Part shown: positions 44,512 to 54,639 of the stretch, piece after piece
Numbering within the stretch: position 1 is the stretch's first letter
How the letters are laid out: each line of letters begins with the position of its first letter
Origin: Liriodendron chinense
Taxonomy: Eukaryota > Streptophyta > Magnoliopsida > Magnoliales > Magnoliaceae
Assembly: GCA_003013855.2 (NCBI GenBank)
Contig: ML058337.1
Location: 6,138,001 to 6,202,000, forward strand
Direction: 5' to 3'
Length of the DNA stretch: 64,000 bases
Program-made: the position numbers and the translations under genes
The notes under the pieces: model-generated
What the model was told of the DNA's origin: nothing
Database searches by the model: none
What the model saw: the letters and a program-made list of their open reading frames with translations, nothing else

Positions 44512-46092
44512 TGTTGAACTCTGAATGATGTATATTCTAACCCTAATTCATCATATATTATGCATGGTTTGTATGTTTAAAGACCCATCTAATACATGTT
44601 TTTGTGATTACTGGAATGAGAGAGAGAGAGACTTCACCAAATTGATGTTAAAGACTCACCTTTGGACACCTTGAAGATCAAGGAGAAAAGCTGCTGAGAA
44701 CGACCTTTGAAAGAATCACATCTAAAGACCTGGATTGGCTAGAAAGAAAAGAAGTCAGAAAAACTGAACAATCGGCCACCAAGCGCCGGACCATCAGTTG
44801 GTCAGGTGCCCGAAATTCGAAGATTATATGCTGAAACTCATTAGACACTTTCTGGACATGATTGGGCGCTGACCATCAGCAGTCGGGTGCCTGACCGCAT
44901 GACGGGCGCCCGATGAAGCACTCGAAATTCAAAGAATAAATCAAGTTGGTTACTGGACAGTTTCATAGTATGGTCGGGCATCCGATGACCACAGACTTGG
45001 CTTCCGACCACCGACGTAAGTGCGTAACTTCTTACGCAATTTTCAAAGATTTTGAGGTGGTGGCCCGATTTTGCTATAAAAGGGCACCTCCACCCACGTC
45101 TAAAATCATCCTAAAAGAGTTCTACAACCATTGGATGTAGAGAGGATCATCGTGGAGCGTTTATAACTCTTCCGACTAGGGTTTTCTATGCTTTTTAGTA
45201 GTTTTCTATTTGATTCTAATTCAATTATGACCATGGTTGGCTAGAACCTCTTAGCTAGGGCTAAGAGGTGAAGCTTGTAGTTATTTCTAATTATTTAATT
45301 CGTTTCTAGGTTTTACTTTTAGGTTTAAAGTTGAACATGATTTGATTTTAGCTTGAATGAAGTTCTAAGTTCTAGTTCTTCTCTGATCTCTTAATGGCTT
45401 CAGTTTCATGTGATGCTTGGAAGATTTAAACTTAGATTCTTATTTGTTTTGGAAGCTCTAGACCTATATAATTCAAGGAATTGGATTCCTTATGCTTTAG
45501 AACTTGGTTCTTAATATGGGAACCACTTCAATCAAAGTTCTAATCTTTTGAATAATTCTGAGATAGTTGTTACTGTATTGACGTGCTTTGATTGAAGCTC
45601 GAATTTTGGTATTAATCAAGCCTACTGACAAGATTTGATGATGACTATAGTTGTGATCTTAACCTATTGGAAAGAGGATTGGCTTATGCAATTGAGTGTG
45701 CCCAATGCCTGAACTATATTGAGGGAATCATGTCAATGAATAACAAGATTTTAGATGTTGATTTGATTTAACCGCTCCATATCCCGACTGGATAGAATTG
45801 GATTTCAATTTCAGTTGAGTAATTGAGAAACCTAGATGAATTACGCATTAAGGATATTTACAAGTGGATCATTGGCGCTCTAATGACTTTAGATCATTAT
45901 ATTCATTCTTTAGTTTACAGATTTCATCATTCATACCAATATAGAGATTTTTAGATTTAGTTCACCTTAGTTTAATCTCAATTAAAGTTATTTAAGACGT
46001 TTTGTAAGTTCCTAATTAATCCCTAAGGATGATCTCGATGCCATGATCGAATTATTACTACATTGCAACCTTGCTCTTGGGGTTGGTGAACA
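44512..46092 (+). mobile_element. Solo Athila-type LTR with perfect CTATT duplication
   Basis: This 1581-bp LTR starts TGTTGAACTCTGAATG and ends GGTGAACA. It is homologous to the B LTR in its start, in the U3 GGGCGCC palindromes (44868-44912), in the TGCGTAA-N4-TTACGCA palindrome (45021-45038), in the TATA box (45075-45082) and in U5. CTATT stands at 44507-44511 and at 46093-46097. No internal sequence is present, so it is a product of LTR-LTR recombination. It is the longest of the Athila LTRs here. Confidence 0.93.
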
Positions 46093-47591
46093 CTATTGCT
46101 GTGTGTTTCAAAAGAATCACATTGATCCACTCATTATGTGGGAGACAATGCATAAAAATCAACAACTCTTGTTCATGTAAATCAATCATGCATTTATTCA
46201 TGTTTTAAGTTATTGTCTTGATGCTTTCCTAATTAATGATCTATTTTCGATCAATGTTACTTTGAGCAGTCCGCATGATCCTTGTCGAAGAATGATTTTT
46301 TAGTGCATTAATTTCTAACGCCATCTCCTATATTGGTCTTAGTTTGAGAAAATGGTTTTATCTACAACAGTTTTGTAGGCTAACAGATGAAATGGTCGCT
46401 TCATTAAGCACACTAAGGTGAGATATGCACTATTTTGTTTTTGGTTAATGTTGTAATTTGTATATTGCAGAATAATCGGATTATCTATGCATCCATAATA
46501 GAGATTCAACAGGTAATCTTAAAAGGCATACCTGATTGGGAAGACATTCCCGATACTGTCGTGTTGTCGACAAGAGTTCTTGGTCTTCCGCACCTTACAC
46601 CCTTAGGAAAACCTTTTAATGGGACTAGGGCTTTCTCATATGTGTAAGTAAAGGGACTAAGACATATATTTATAGAATAGAGGGCCAGAGAAGCTTACCC
46701 ATCACACTTCTTCCTCTAAGATCTCCACACCATAGGTTTCCATATCCGGCTTAATAACCACGTATAAGGGCCATGATTCAAGCGTCCCGCTCCAAACCTA
46801 TTTGTAATGATCACAACTATAGTGGGGCCCATTAAATCACTCAATCTAAATAATCCAATGGTCAGATCTAAACCAATGATCATGTGTGGCCCACCTAATG
46901 GCCTAATGCAGTCTTACATTAAGCCACTTGGGCTACATTGATCTCTGAAAGAAAATAAAATATTTTATTTTATTTTGTGAAAAGTATTTTATAAAACGCA
47001 TTTGTTTTAAAAAAGGTTCCTAATGGGTGCCCTACTAATTTTCAAAACAACACCATTGGATAATTCTGAGCAACTCTTGATAGATCTGGTCCATCAAGAC
47101 CACTGATATTGAATCGTGGTAGTCAACACAGCATTTAAACTTTTCAAAGTGAGACAAATCATGATCACGAATACTAATAGCCTTAACGACATGGATCAAG
47201 GATATGGTGTGTGGTATGAAGGTTACAAGTCTAATTGTGATCATACGTGCTTATCTTCAAGTGGTCCTACCAAAGGTGTCTCCAAGACACAAACCAAAGT
47301 CTTGCTTACTCAAAACTGAATCTGCACACTGAAGGAGAAGCAAGATATAAACTGAACAAGAAAATCATCAAAATGAGATCTCCAGTGTTTGTACCTAAAT
47401 CGAATCAAATTGAAGCTCCCACTAATCTAGTACTTCTTTGGGTCAACAAATCCCATAGAAGATATGTATATAAATTTCAAAAGTAGCATGACAGAACGAC
47501 CTTTAAGGAGTAGATTTGCCATCATCTGCTTTGTGCAAATGAGCCTTATAGACATTAGACAATTCTACACTGAATAAAACTTACAGTCTTA
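46093..47591. other. Intergenic DNA between solo LTR and element D
   Basis: Host-type sequence. No gene, tandem repeat or TE end was recognised. GGCCCACC phrases recur as in other noncoding parts of this genome. Confidence 0.5.
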
Positions 47592-48990
47592 AGTTCGCTT
47601 GCCTCAAGTGCAAGGCTGCGATGTAGTAATAATCTCGGTAAGACCGAGGTCGATCCACAGGGAATTAGAAAATCAATTCTAAACTATTTCAGCAACTTAA
47701 ATTAAAACAATTTGGAGTTTTCAATTAAGAGAATTAACTTAAAACAGTAACTTAAAAAATCAATAATTTAAAGAAACTAAGGCTTTCAAGGATCCACTTG
47801 TAGCAATCACATGTCAATCCAATCAATCGAAGCATAAAACACAACTATATTCGAAGTTTTATCTCTCATCTAGTTGGAAGATAAAACATTTAAAACATAT
47901 TCAATCTCACTTAAGTTGAACTTACAAGTTCTAGTCCTATTCAATCTCATAGCATTCAAAATCATAGCCTTCGGAGTAACAGCCATGCCTATGGACTATG
48001 GCATGCTCAAGGGTTACCATAATTCGAATCTAATCAAGCCAAATATGATAATCTCAGAGAATTGCAAGGAATCCATGTCCGGAGCAAATGAACTCTCATA
48101 AAACTTCTAAAAATATCAACTTTATTCAAACTAGAATATTCAAAATCCAAACTTAGAGTGAAAGTACTTGAATCAAACTGAATTAAACTTGAAATTGGCT
48201 ACAAGCTTCACCTCGCAGCCCTAGCTGAGAGATTCTAGCCAAGCATTGTCATACTACAACTAGAACTCAATGAAAAAGACATAAAAACTAGAAAAATCGG
48301 AATCGACGGAGTTATGGACGCTCCACGGTGCTCTCCTTTACTTCTCACGACCTCCAATCTCTTCTAGGATGCCTTTAGATGAAGCCCTAGGTACCCTTTT
48401 ATAGAATAGTGCAGAAGATTCCAGATTGTGTAAGAAATAACGAAGTTGCACAGAAAAAATTGTAGCTTGTAGGACAAGCTCTGTTACGCAGTCGACCGGT
48501 CGGATGACCGGTCTAAGCTCCTGGACGACTGGTCGTAAAATAGCAAAAACAGTCCAGCAAGCTTTTTAGACTTTTGACCCCTCTCTGTTGAGTGTTCGAC
48601 TGGTCTGAGTGATGGTCGACCAATCTAACGACTGGTCTAGCTTGGTCCAGTAATATGTACAGCAATGGGGTTCTCTGTTGAATTGCAGACCGGTCGGACG
48701 ATCGGTCTTGTGCCTTGGCTGACTGGTCGGACGACTGGTCTTCAATGCTATCTATTCTGCTCTTCTTCTTCGTTCTTTCTCTTTCTCCCTTGCTTCTTTC
48801 TTTCATTCTTTGGCAGTTGGTTCCTTGATCTTCAATGCATGTAAAATGTTCTTTGTAGCCTTAAATCAGTGAAATCACCATCTAATTCCTACAATCACAA
48901 ATCATGTATTAGATGAGTCTTGTAAGCGTGCAAACCATGTATATAATGTGATGTAATGGGTCGGCAAATGTATAAATTGGAGGCTCAACA
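47592..48990 (-). repeat. 3' LTR of element D
   Basis: On the minus strand it starts TGTTGAGCCTCC at 48990 and ends ...GCGAACT at 47592, where the usual terminal CA is mutated; 1399 bp. A TATA box (TATAAAAG, minus) is at 48396-48403. The U3 has GACCGGTC-GGAT-GACCGGTC (about 48494) and GACCGGTC-GGAC-GATCGGTC (about 48691), palindromes at 12-bp spacing. Confidence 0.88.
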
Positions 48991-48993
48991 CCA

Positions 48994-49016
48994 CCCCCCC
49001 CCCCCCCCCCCCCCCC
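48994..49016 (-). other. Polypurine tract of element D, 23-G homopolymer
   Basis: A run of 23 C on the plus strand (G on the coding strand) lies next to the LTR start. It is preceded on the coding strand by GGGACTAGCAAAATGCTGG. It is the counterpart of the 36-G tract of element B. Confidence 0.8.
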
Positions 49017-50422
49017 AGCATTTTGCTAGTCCCGAGCAAAACATGCGTGAAATAAGTACAAATCTTCAAAATCCAACTTTCCTTCAGAAACTATGCTTTT
49101 ATCCATTCCAAGACATACAAGTGTAAAAATTAGGTGATAGAGGCTGAAACCTTAAACTCTCAAAACATAATAAGTGTTCATATGAAATTCTCACTGATTG
49201 ATTGATAAATAGAAGAACTTGAACAAATTCAACCTAGTGTTCATAGTGAATGATCATGAGTTTCCAAGATTATCTTCTTTATAGATCAACTAAACTATGG
49301 GTCTAAAAGTGCACAGATCAACAACAAGCCTATGACAGGAATTTTCCTTACCGTCTTTCCGACGGCTTTCACACTACGTCCCATTTCCGGCTTTGGTTAT
49401 AGGTAGACCATCCCCCAGTTGGTAATAGGTAGCACTTTTCAGAATTTTCCACCATAATTTCAATCATACCCATATTTTCTTTTCTTCTTTCCTTTTCATA
49501 CACATTAGATAGGATTTTTAGAAATCCATATCTTTCGTTATTTTTCCATGGACAAGGATGGACAAAGTACCCCGGCTTGGTTTCTCAACACCTCAAATCT
49601 AAACCTAGCCAATCCACAAATCTACATAATCCTTTCAAAATATGAAAATCGTGTAAAGTGAACTACGTGTAAAAGTGTTTCAATTTTCTATCAATCAAAT
49701 CAATGGGGGAATCCAATTAGAAAACCATCATGTTACAAGTCCTTTAAGAGTTTCAAAATCATCTCACTACATCTTTCTTCCTTTCATACTTGCGACATCC
49801 CAAGTGCATATAAACACGGCTTTCCAAAGGAGTTTTGAATTTTCAGAAAAATTGAAAAATTTTCAACAAATAATGCTCGAAATGTCCACAAACTGCTAGA
49901 TGAGGAATCTCATCTCACCCCTCAACCAAATCTTGCATTGTCCTCAATGTAAAAAGATATGCAATAAGCATGAACATGAGAGCAATGGTAAAATAAAAGA
50001 GAGTGAGAACGATAGTACCTAAGAGAGTCGATCATGGAAGTGTATAACCTCGGTATCAAAATCTACTAAAGCAAGTAAAACTAAAACAGAAAAACAACTA
50101 AACCTAATCCTACACTATACCTCCGTCAGACTAGGAGATCAATCGTCCTGATACACAGGATCATCCAGAGTGATGGACATGTCCTCTGAATCAAATTTCT
50201 CAACGAATGGTTTAAGGTGTTGTCCATTCACTTCAAAACAATTACCATTCGCCGCATTCTTTACCTCAACAGCCCCATGGGGAAAAACTTATTTAACAAT
50301 ATATGGGCCGGTCCATCGAGATTGTAATTTTCTCAGAAAGAGATGAAGTTGAGAATTATACAAAAGTACTTTCTGACCTTCATGGAAAGATTTTCTGAAG
50401 ATGTGCTTGTCATGAAAGGCCT
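49017..50422 (-). other. 3' noncoding region of element D
   Basis: About 1.4 kb between integrase and polypurine tract, homologous to 1-446 of A and in part to 13707-15001 of B. No env-like frame was seen. Confidence 0.7.
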
Positions 50423-51326
50423 TCATCCTACTCTTGTAAATCTCAAGTTCTCGTAAGTATCATTCTGAATCTCGTCAAGCTCATTCATTTGGAGTTTGCG
50501 AAGCAAGCTAGACTTGTCAAGATTAAAGTTCAATGCCCAAATCGCCCAATAGGCTTTGTGTTTAATCTCCATAAGCAAGTGACAAGCTTTCCCATAAACA
50601 AGTCTATAGGGGGACATTCCAATGGAGGTCTTGTAAGGGTATGGTGAGCTCAAAGTGCATCGTCTAATCTAAGCGACCAATCTTTTCGATCCGGCTTCAC
50701 CGTCTTTTCCAAAATTTGTTTAATTTTTCGATTAGAAATTTCAGCTTGCCCACTTATCTGTGGGTGGTATGGGGTACTCACCTTATGCCTAATGTCATAT
50801 TTCTTCATTAAAGCTTCGAAAAGCCTATTGTAAAAGTGAGAACCACCATCACTAATGATGGCTCGAGGCGTTCCAAATCTGGAAAGTATGTTTTCTTTAA
50901 GGAACTTTAAAACCGTACAATGATCGTTGGTTCTACATGGAATAACCTCTATCCATTTAGACACATAGTCTACGACAAGCAATATGTAGACATGTCCAAA
51001 AGATGAGGAGAACGGTCCCATGAAATAGATGCCCCAATAGTCAAATACTTCAATATGTTGAATTGGAGGAAGAGGCATCATCTTCCGATGGGACAATCCT
51101 CCTAGTTTTTTACAGCGCTCGCATGCTTTGCAAAACTCGTAGGTGTCCTTAAATAGAGTTGGCCAATAAAAACCGCACTGCGAAATTTTTGTAGTGGTTT
51201 TCTTGGCGGAAAAATGACCCCCACATGCTTGATCATGAAAAAAGGAGATGATAGAATTATCTTCATCATCATGGACACATCTCCTAATAATTTGATCTGG
51301 ACAATATTTAAAAAGTAAAGGTTCAT
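50423..51326 (-). pseudogene. Athila integrase of element D, first catalytic Asp changed
   Basis: Frame 51326-51102 has the zinc region (GVIFPPRKPLQKFRSAVFIG, FAKHASAVKN, partly degraded). Frame 51096-50650 has the core: YWGIYFMGPFSSSFGHVYIL, in which the conserved WGIDFMGP aspartate is tyrosine, then [11 protein letters not shown] and [17 protein letters not shown] with the other two acidic residues. Frame 50653-50423 continues [32 protein letters not shown]. Two frameshifts and the changed aspartate make the enzyme inactive. Confidence 0.86.
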
Positions 51327-51369
51327 CCCAGAAAAATTTGCGTACTTGCCTTAGAAATTTTCGTTTATC

Positions 51370-51690
51370 CTACGCAGTCCAATGAGTCGGCATCGCACCT
51401 GTAGAAGGATAGTTTTCAATATCAGCATACCACGATGGATGTGTAGCAACAAAGAGTTGCTCATCAGGGAATGATTCCTCAATATGTGACTCATCAATGG
51501 AACTTGGTAAAACTAGGCGGGATAGATGATCCGCCACCATGTTCTCTACTCCTTTCTTGTCCTTGATTTCTAAGTCGAATTCTTGAAGGAGTAGGATCCA
51601 TCTAAACAAACGGGACTTAGCGTCCTTCTTAGAAAGAAGGTATTTCAGCGCCGCATGATCCGTGTAAACTACAACATTGGATCCTATCAA
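51370..51690 (-). pseudogene. Athila RNase H end (element D)
   Basis: [40 protein letters not shown] and ENMVADHLSRLVLP are the last part of RNase H and the connection to integrase. Upstream (51691-51938) the first part is frameshifted. Confidence 0.82.
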
Positions 51691-51938
51691 GTATACCTGA
51701 AACTTGCCTAAGGCAAAAACAATAGGTAGGAGCTCCTTCTCCGTAGTCGAGTAATTGACTTGGGCGGGGTTCAGGGTCCTACTTGCATAGTAGATAACAT
51801 GGGGTTTTTTCTCCTTCGTCCTAACACCGTCCCAATGGCATAATCACTTGCATCGCACATCAACTCAAAAGGAATGGACCAATTCGGTGGTTGCATAATA
51901 GGAACAGTTGTCAACATGTCTTTTAGCTTTGAAAAAGC

Positions 51939-52247
51939 TCATAGATAATTGACCCTCCACTCGAATTGGTTCTCCTTTTGGAGAAGGTTGCATAAAGGCC
52001 TAGAAATATGACTGAAATCCTTGATGAACCTTCTATAAAAACCAACATGTCCAAGAAAAGACCGCACATCGCGTATGCTCTTAGGTGGTGGTAGGTTGGA
52101 AATAATATCAATTTTTGCCCGGTCTACCTCTATTCCATTGGACGAGATGATATGTCCAAGGACTATTCCTCTTTGTACCATGAAATGGAACTTTTCCCAG
52201 TTTAAAACGAGGTTCTTCTCCTCACACCTCATTAAGACCAACTTCAT
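51939..52247 (-). pseudogene. RT thumb of element D, N terminus deleted
   Basis: KLVLMRCEEKNLVLNWEKFH, FMVQRGIVLGHIISSNGIEV and RSFLGHVGFYRRFIKDFSHI are RT sequence after the catalytic site. The fingers and palm, with the FMDD site, are absent. The start lies at the junction with gag at 52241-52246. Confidence 0.87.
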
Positions 52248-53143
52248 GTACTTGCTTTAGATTGGGCTGAGGTTGGGCCGGAAAGGTCCCTTCCTAGCAT
52301 TCAAGCATCCCTTAATCTCATCAACCGAGACATTAAGCTCTTGGAACATTTGCTGATTTGATTGATTGATTTGCGTTTGCCCTTACATAAATGCCTTTAG
52401 AGTATCCTCCGTGGAGAATTGAGGTAGGGCCATATTTTGCATGGGTGGCCCTCCTTGAGAGTTAGTAGGATTTCCTGTGGGATTATTCTTCCAACTGAAA
52501 TTTGGGTGGTTCTTCTAAGTAAAGTTATACATGTTACCCACCGGTCCATTAAAAGGTCGTTGATATCCATATTTGGCATTTGTATGTTCTTGTAACACCT
52601 CTTGAAACGCAGGAATTGTAGGACAATCTTGCGTAGCGTGTATATTAGTGACACGAATTCCACACATGTTTTCAATAGCTTCATTGGACTTTGGAACTCT
52701 ACTCTTACTAAGTTCCATGGCCTCGATCTTCCTTGTGAGGCGATTATCTTTGCGTTCACATCATCTTCTTCTTTAAGAAAATAGATGCCTCCTTTTTCCT
52801 TTTGTTGAGGAGGCTTGAGATTACTAGATTTGTTCGAGGTATCCCATGATTGAGCATTCTCGGCTAACATATCCAAGTAACTTCAAGCTTCATCTGGATT
52901 TTTACTCATAAATTCGTTGTTGCACATCATCTCTACGAATTGACGCATGTTGGAACTTAATCCATCATTGAAGAAGTTTATAATTCGCCAACTTTCGTAG
53001 CTATGATGTAGGCAAGCAAGTAGGAGGTTGTGGACCCTCGCCGATTTCTCCGCGCTCCCACACGACGTTCTTCTCCCTTCCCCTTTCCTTTCGGAAAAGA
53101 AGGAGATGGGGATGCGTGAGTGCGAAATCGCCGCTTGTGCCAC
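52248..53143 (-). pseudogene. Athila gag of element D with Tat-leader-fused N terminus
   Basis: Gag text runs from 53028 on the minus strand (NLLLACLHHSYESWRIINFF, RQFVEMMCNNEFMSKNPDEA, then after a TGA DMLAENAQSWDTSNK) and then shifts frame near 52740. It ends in gag linker text (homologous to PAQPQPNPKQVHE of B) at the deletion junction. An open frame starting at 53143 enters from the Tat-like leader and stays in frame across 53028 for about 38 leader codons. Whether it was ever translated is unknown. Confidence 0.78.
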
Positions 53144-53230
53144 TGGCTTGCCTCGTTCTCGAGGGCTTCGTTTGGTTGTCGTATTGAGCTGGATGTGCTT
53201 AAATGAATTTATATAAGACCAGAGTCGCCA
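53029..53230 (-). other. Leader and primer site of a Tat-like gypsy element
   Basis: On the minus strand TGGCGACTCTGGTC (53230-53217) is a Tat/Ogre-type primer site. It is followed by a leader with CTCGAGAACGAGGCAAGCC. The leader is cut at 53028 by Athila gag. A LTR (53231-54565) precedes it, so it reads LTR, primer site, leader. Confidence 0.72.
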
Positions 53231-53488
53231 CTAGCCAGTTACTTCGAATCTACAGTCGGCTAGACCCCGTAGAAACGTTAGAGAAGGGAATCCGAAGATT
53301 CCTTCCTCTAAAATGACTCTTGTTGATCTGCGGTCAGAGATTCAAGGTAAGGGATCACGGTTACAGGGTGGGAAGAGGTTAAGCACCCCACACACTGCCC
53401 GTACCGAAGTACGGTCTCTACTTCACAGAATCGATCGAATACTTGAAAGTCTAATTTAATCCTCGTATATTCTCATGGATGACATGAT

Positions 53489-53770
53489 GCATGAATGCGG
53501 GTCTGAACAGTAAGAGTTTCTGATGGGCAGGTTCCAACAACGGGCAAGCCCAGAGCGTACGCTCGAACTGACAGGTGCTTAATATAAGACGTATGCAGTG
53601 TGCTTGAATGATCAAGGTGTTTTATGGTGAAGCATGAATGCAGGTCTGAACAGTAAGAGTTTCTGATGGGCAGGTTCCAACAACGGGCAAGCCCAGAGCA
53701 TACGCTCTAACTGACAGGTGCTTAATATAAAGACATATGCATGTGTGCTTGAGTAATCAAGGTGCTTGTA
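53489..53770. repeat. 143-bp direct duplication in the Tat LTR
   Basis: Two copies of a unit containing GTCTGAACAGTAAGAGTTTC, GGCAGGTTCCAACAACGGGC and CTGACAGGTGCTTAATATAA start at about 53489 and 53632, with few differences. Confidence 0.85.
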
Positions 53771-54072
53771 GTGAAGCAGGGGGGTTGGAAGGAAAGTAAA
53801 TGTTGCACTTATGCTAGATGCAAATGAGATGATGCTGGAAAATGAGTAGCTGGGTGGACGGAGGTGTCGCAAGGGTTGGCTTCGAGTGGCTGGATCAGGA
53901 CTTGGATGGCTTGGGAGGCTTGGACCAGTGGTCAGGCTGGGCTGGACCAGGGCTAGGCTCTCCTCACTCGGGCTCTCCTTGGTGAAGGAATGGGCTAAGG
54001 ATGAAGGAGGGTGACTCAGACGGACGGGCTCTCTCTGGCCGAGTGGTCTGTTGAAATGAGAAGGGGAGGGGG

Positions 54073-54080
54073 TATTTATA
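54073..54080 (-). promoter_or_regulatory. TATA box of the Tat LTR
   Basis: TATAAATA on the minus strand is followed by CCCCCTCCCC. It lies 110-280 bp downstream of the W-box minisatellite. Confidence 0.65.
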
Positions 54081-54190
54081 GCAGCAGAGAGTGGCAGAAG
54101 TCGTAATTTTGTCCGGGCGGCCTGCCATGGGCCGCCCGTACGGCCGCTCCTCGGTTTCCAGCGAGTACGGCCGTTCCCTCGGGGCTGCTG

Positions 54191-54354
54191 TTGGACTCGC
54201 TGGTCGACTCAGTGAGTTGACTCAGCGGGTCGACTCGGTGGTTTGACTCGACGGGTTGACTCGACGGGTTGACTCGGTGTTTTGACTCGACGGGTTGACT
54301 CGACGGGTTGACTCAGCGGGTTAACTCAGCGAGTTGACTCAGTGAGTTTGACTT
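54191..54354. promoter_or_regulatory. 13-bp minisatellite of W-box-like sites in U3
   Basis: About 13 imperfect units of the type CGGGTTGACTCGA, nearly all 13 bp long. Nine units contain TTGACT, the W-box core bound by WRKY factors, and several contain TGACTCA, an AP-1/GCN4-type site. The block ends in TTTGACTT. Confidence 0.8.
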
Positions 54355-54565
54355 TTTTTGGGATTTTTTTTACTGGCCTTTTTTATGGGGGGTTTTTCAG
54401 GGTGATTTTTAGGACTGGGTTGACTGGGTTCAGGCTTGAACTGGGCTATGGAATGGGGCTTACAAGGGTGAGTTTGGCTGAGTTTGGACTTGGGATTTGG
54501 GGGTATGGTCCTCCGTTCAACCAGCTATCTCTGCCAACAGTGTAGCCGAAGGTGGGGTGTCTACA

Positions 54566-54580
54566 GATGCCCCTCTTTGG
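54566..54580 (-). other. Polypurine tract of Tat-like element E
   Basis: CAAAGAGGGGCATC on the minus strand precedes the LTR start TGTAGACACCCC, the classical arrangement of a Tat/Ogre 3' end. Confidence 0.72.
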
Positions 54581-54639
54581 CAGAGGTTGCGTGCAACCGA
54601 ATGCCAAAGCGAGTGGACACCCCACTTCTGACCCGGTCA

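Larger units (their letters stand above)
47592..53028 (-). mobile_element. Athila-type element D, deleted and fused to a Tat leader
   Basis: On the minus strand: gag (from 53028), then a jump into late RT, RNase H, integrase, a 3' noncoding region, polypurine tract and 3' LTR (48990-47592). The 5' LTR, primer site and gag start are missing; in their place stands the primer site and leader of a Tat-like element (53029-53230). About 2 kb covering the end of gag, protease and most of RT are missing at 52241-52246. The integrase is intact around the insertion point used by the solo LTR in element A, giving the empty-site reference. Confidence 0.87.
53231..54565 (-). repeat. LTR of Tat-like gypsy element E, shared by two internal regions
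   Basis: On the minus strand the LTR starts TGTAGACACCCCACC at 54565 right after a polypurine tract and ends at the primer site near 53231; about 1335 bp. It has a 13-bp minisatellite with W-box cores (54191-54354), a TATA box TATAAATA (54080-54073) and a 143-bp direct duplication in the U5 half (53489-53770). It serves as the 3' LTR for the pol and extra-ORF region to its right and as the 5' LTR for the leader on its left. Confidence 0.75.

Noticed and set aside
49017..50422. Env-like ORF sought between integrase and polypurine tract of the Athila elements (also 1-446 and 13707-15001)
   Set aside because: No frame with signal peptide or membrane segment found; the copies seem to lack it.
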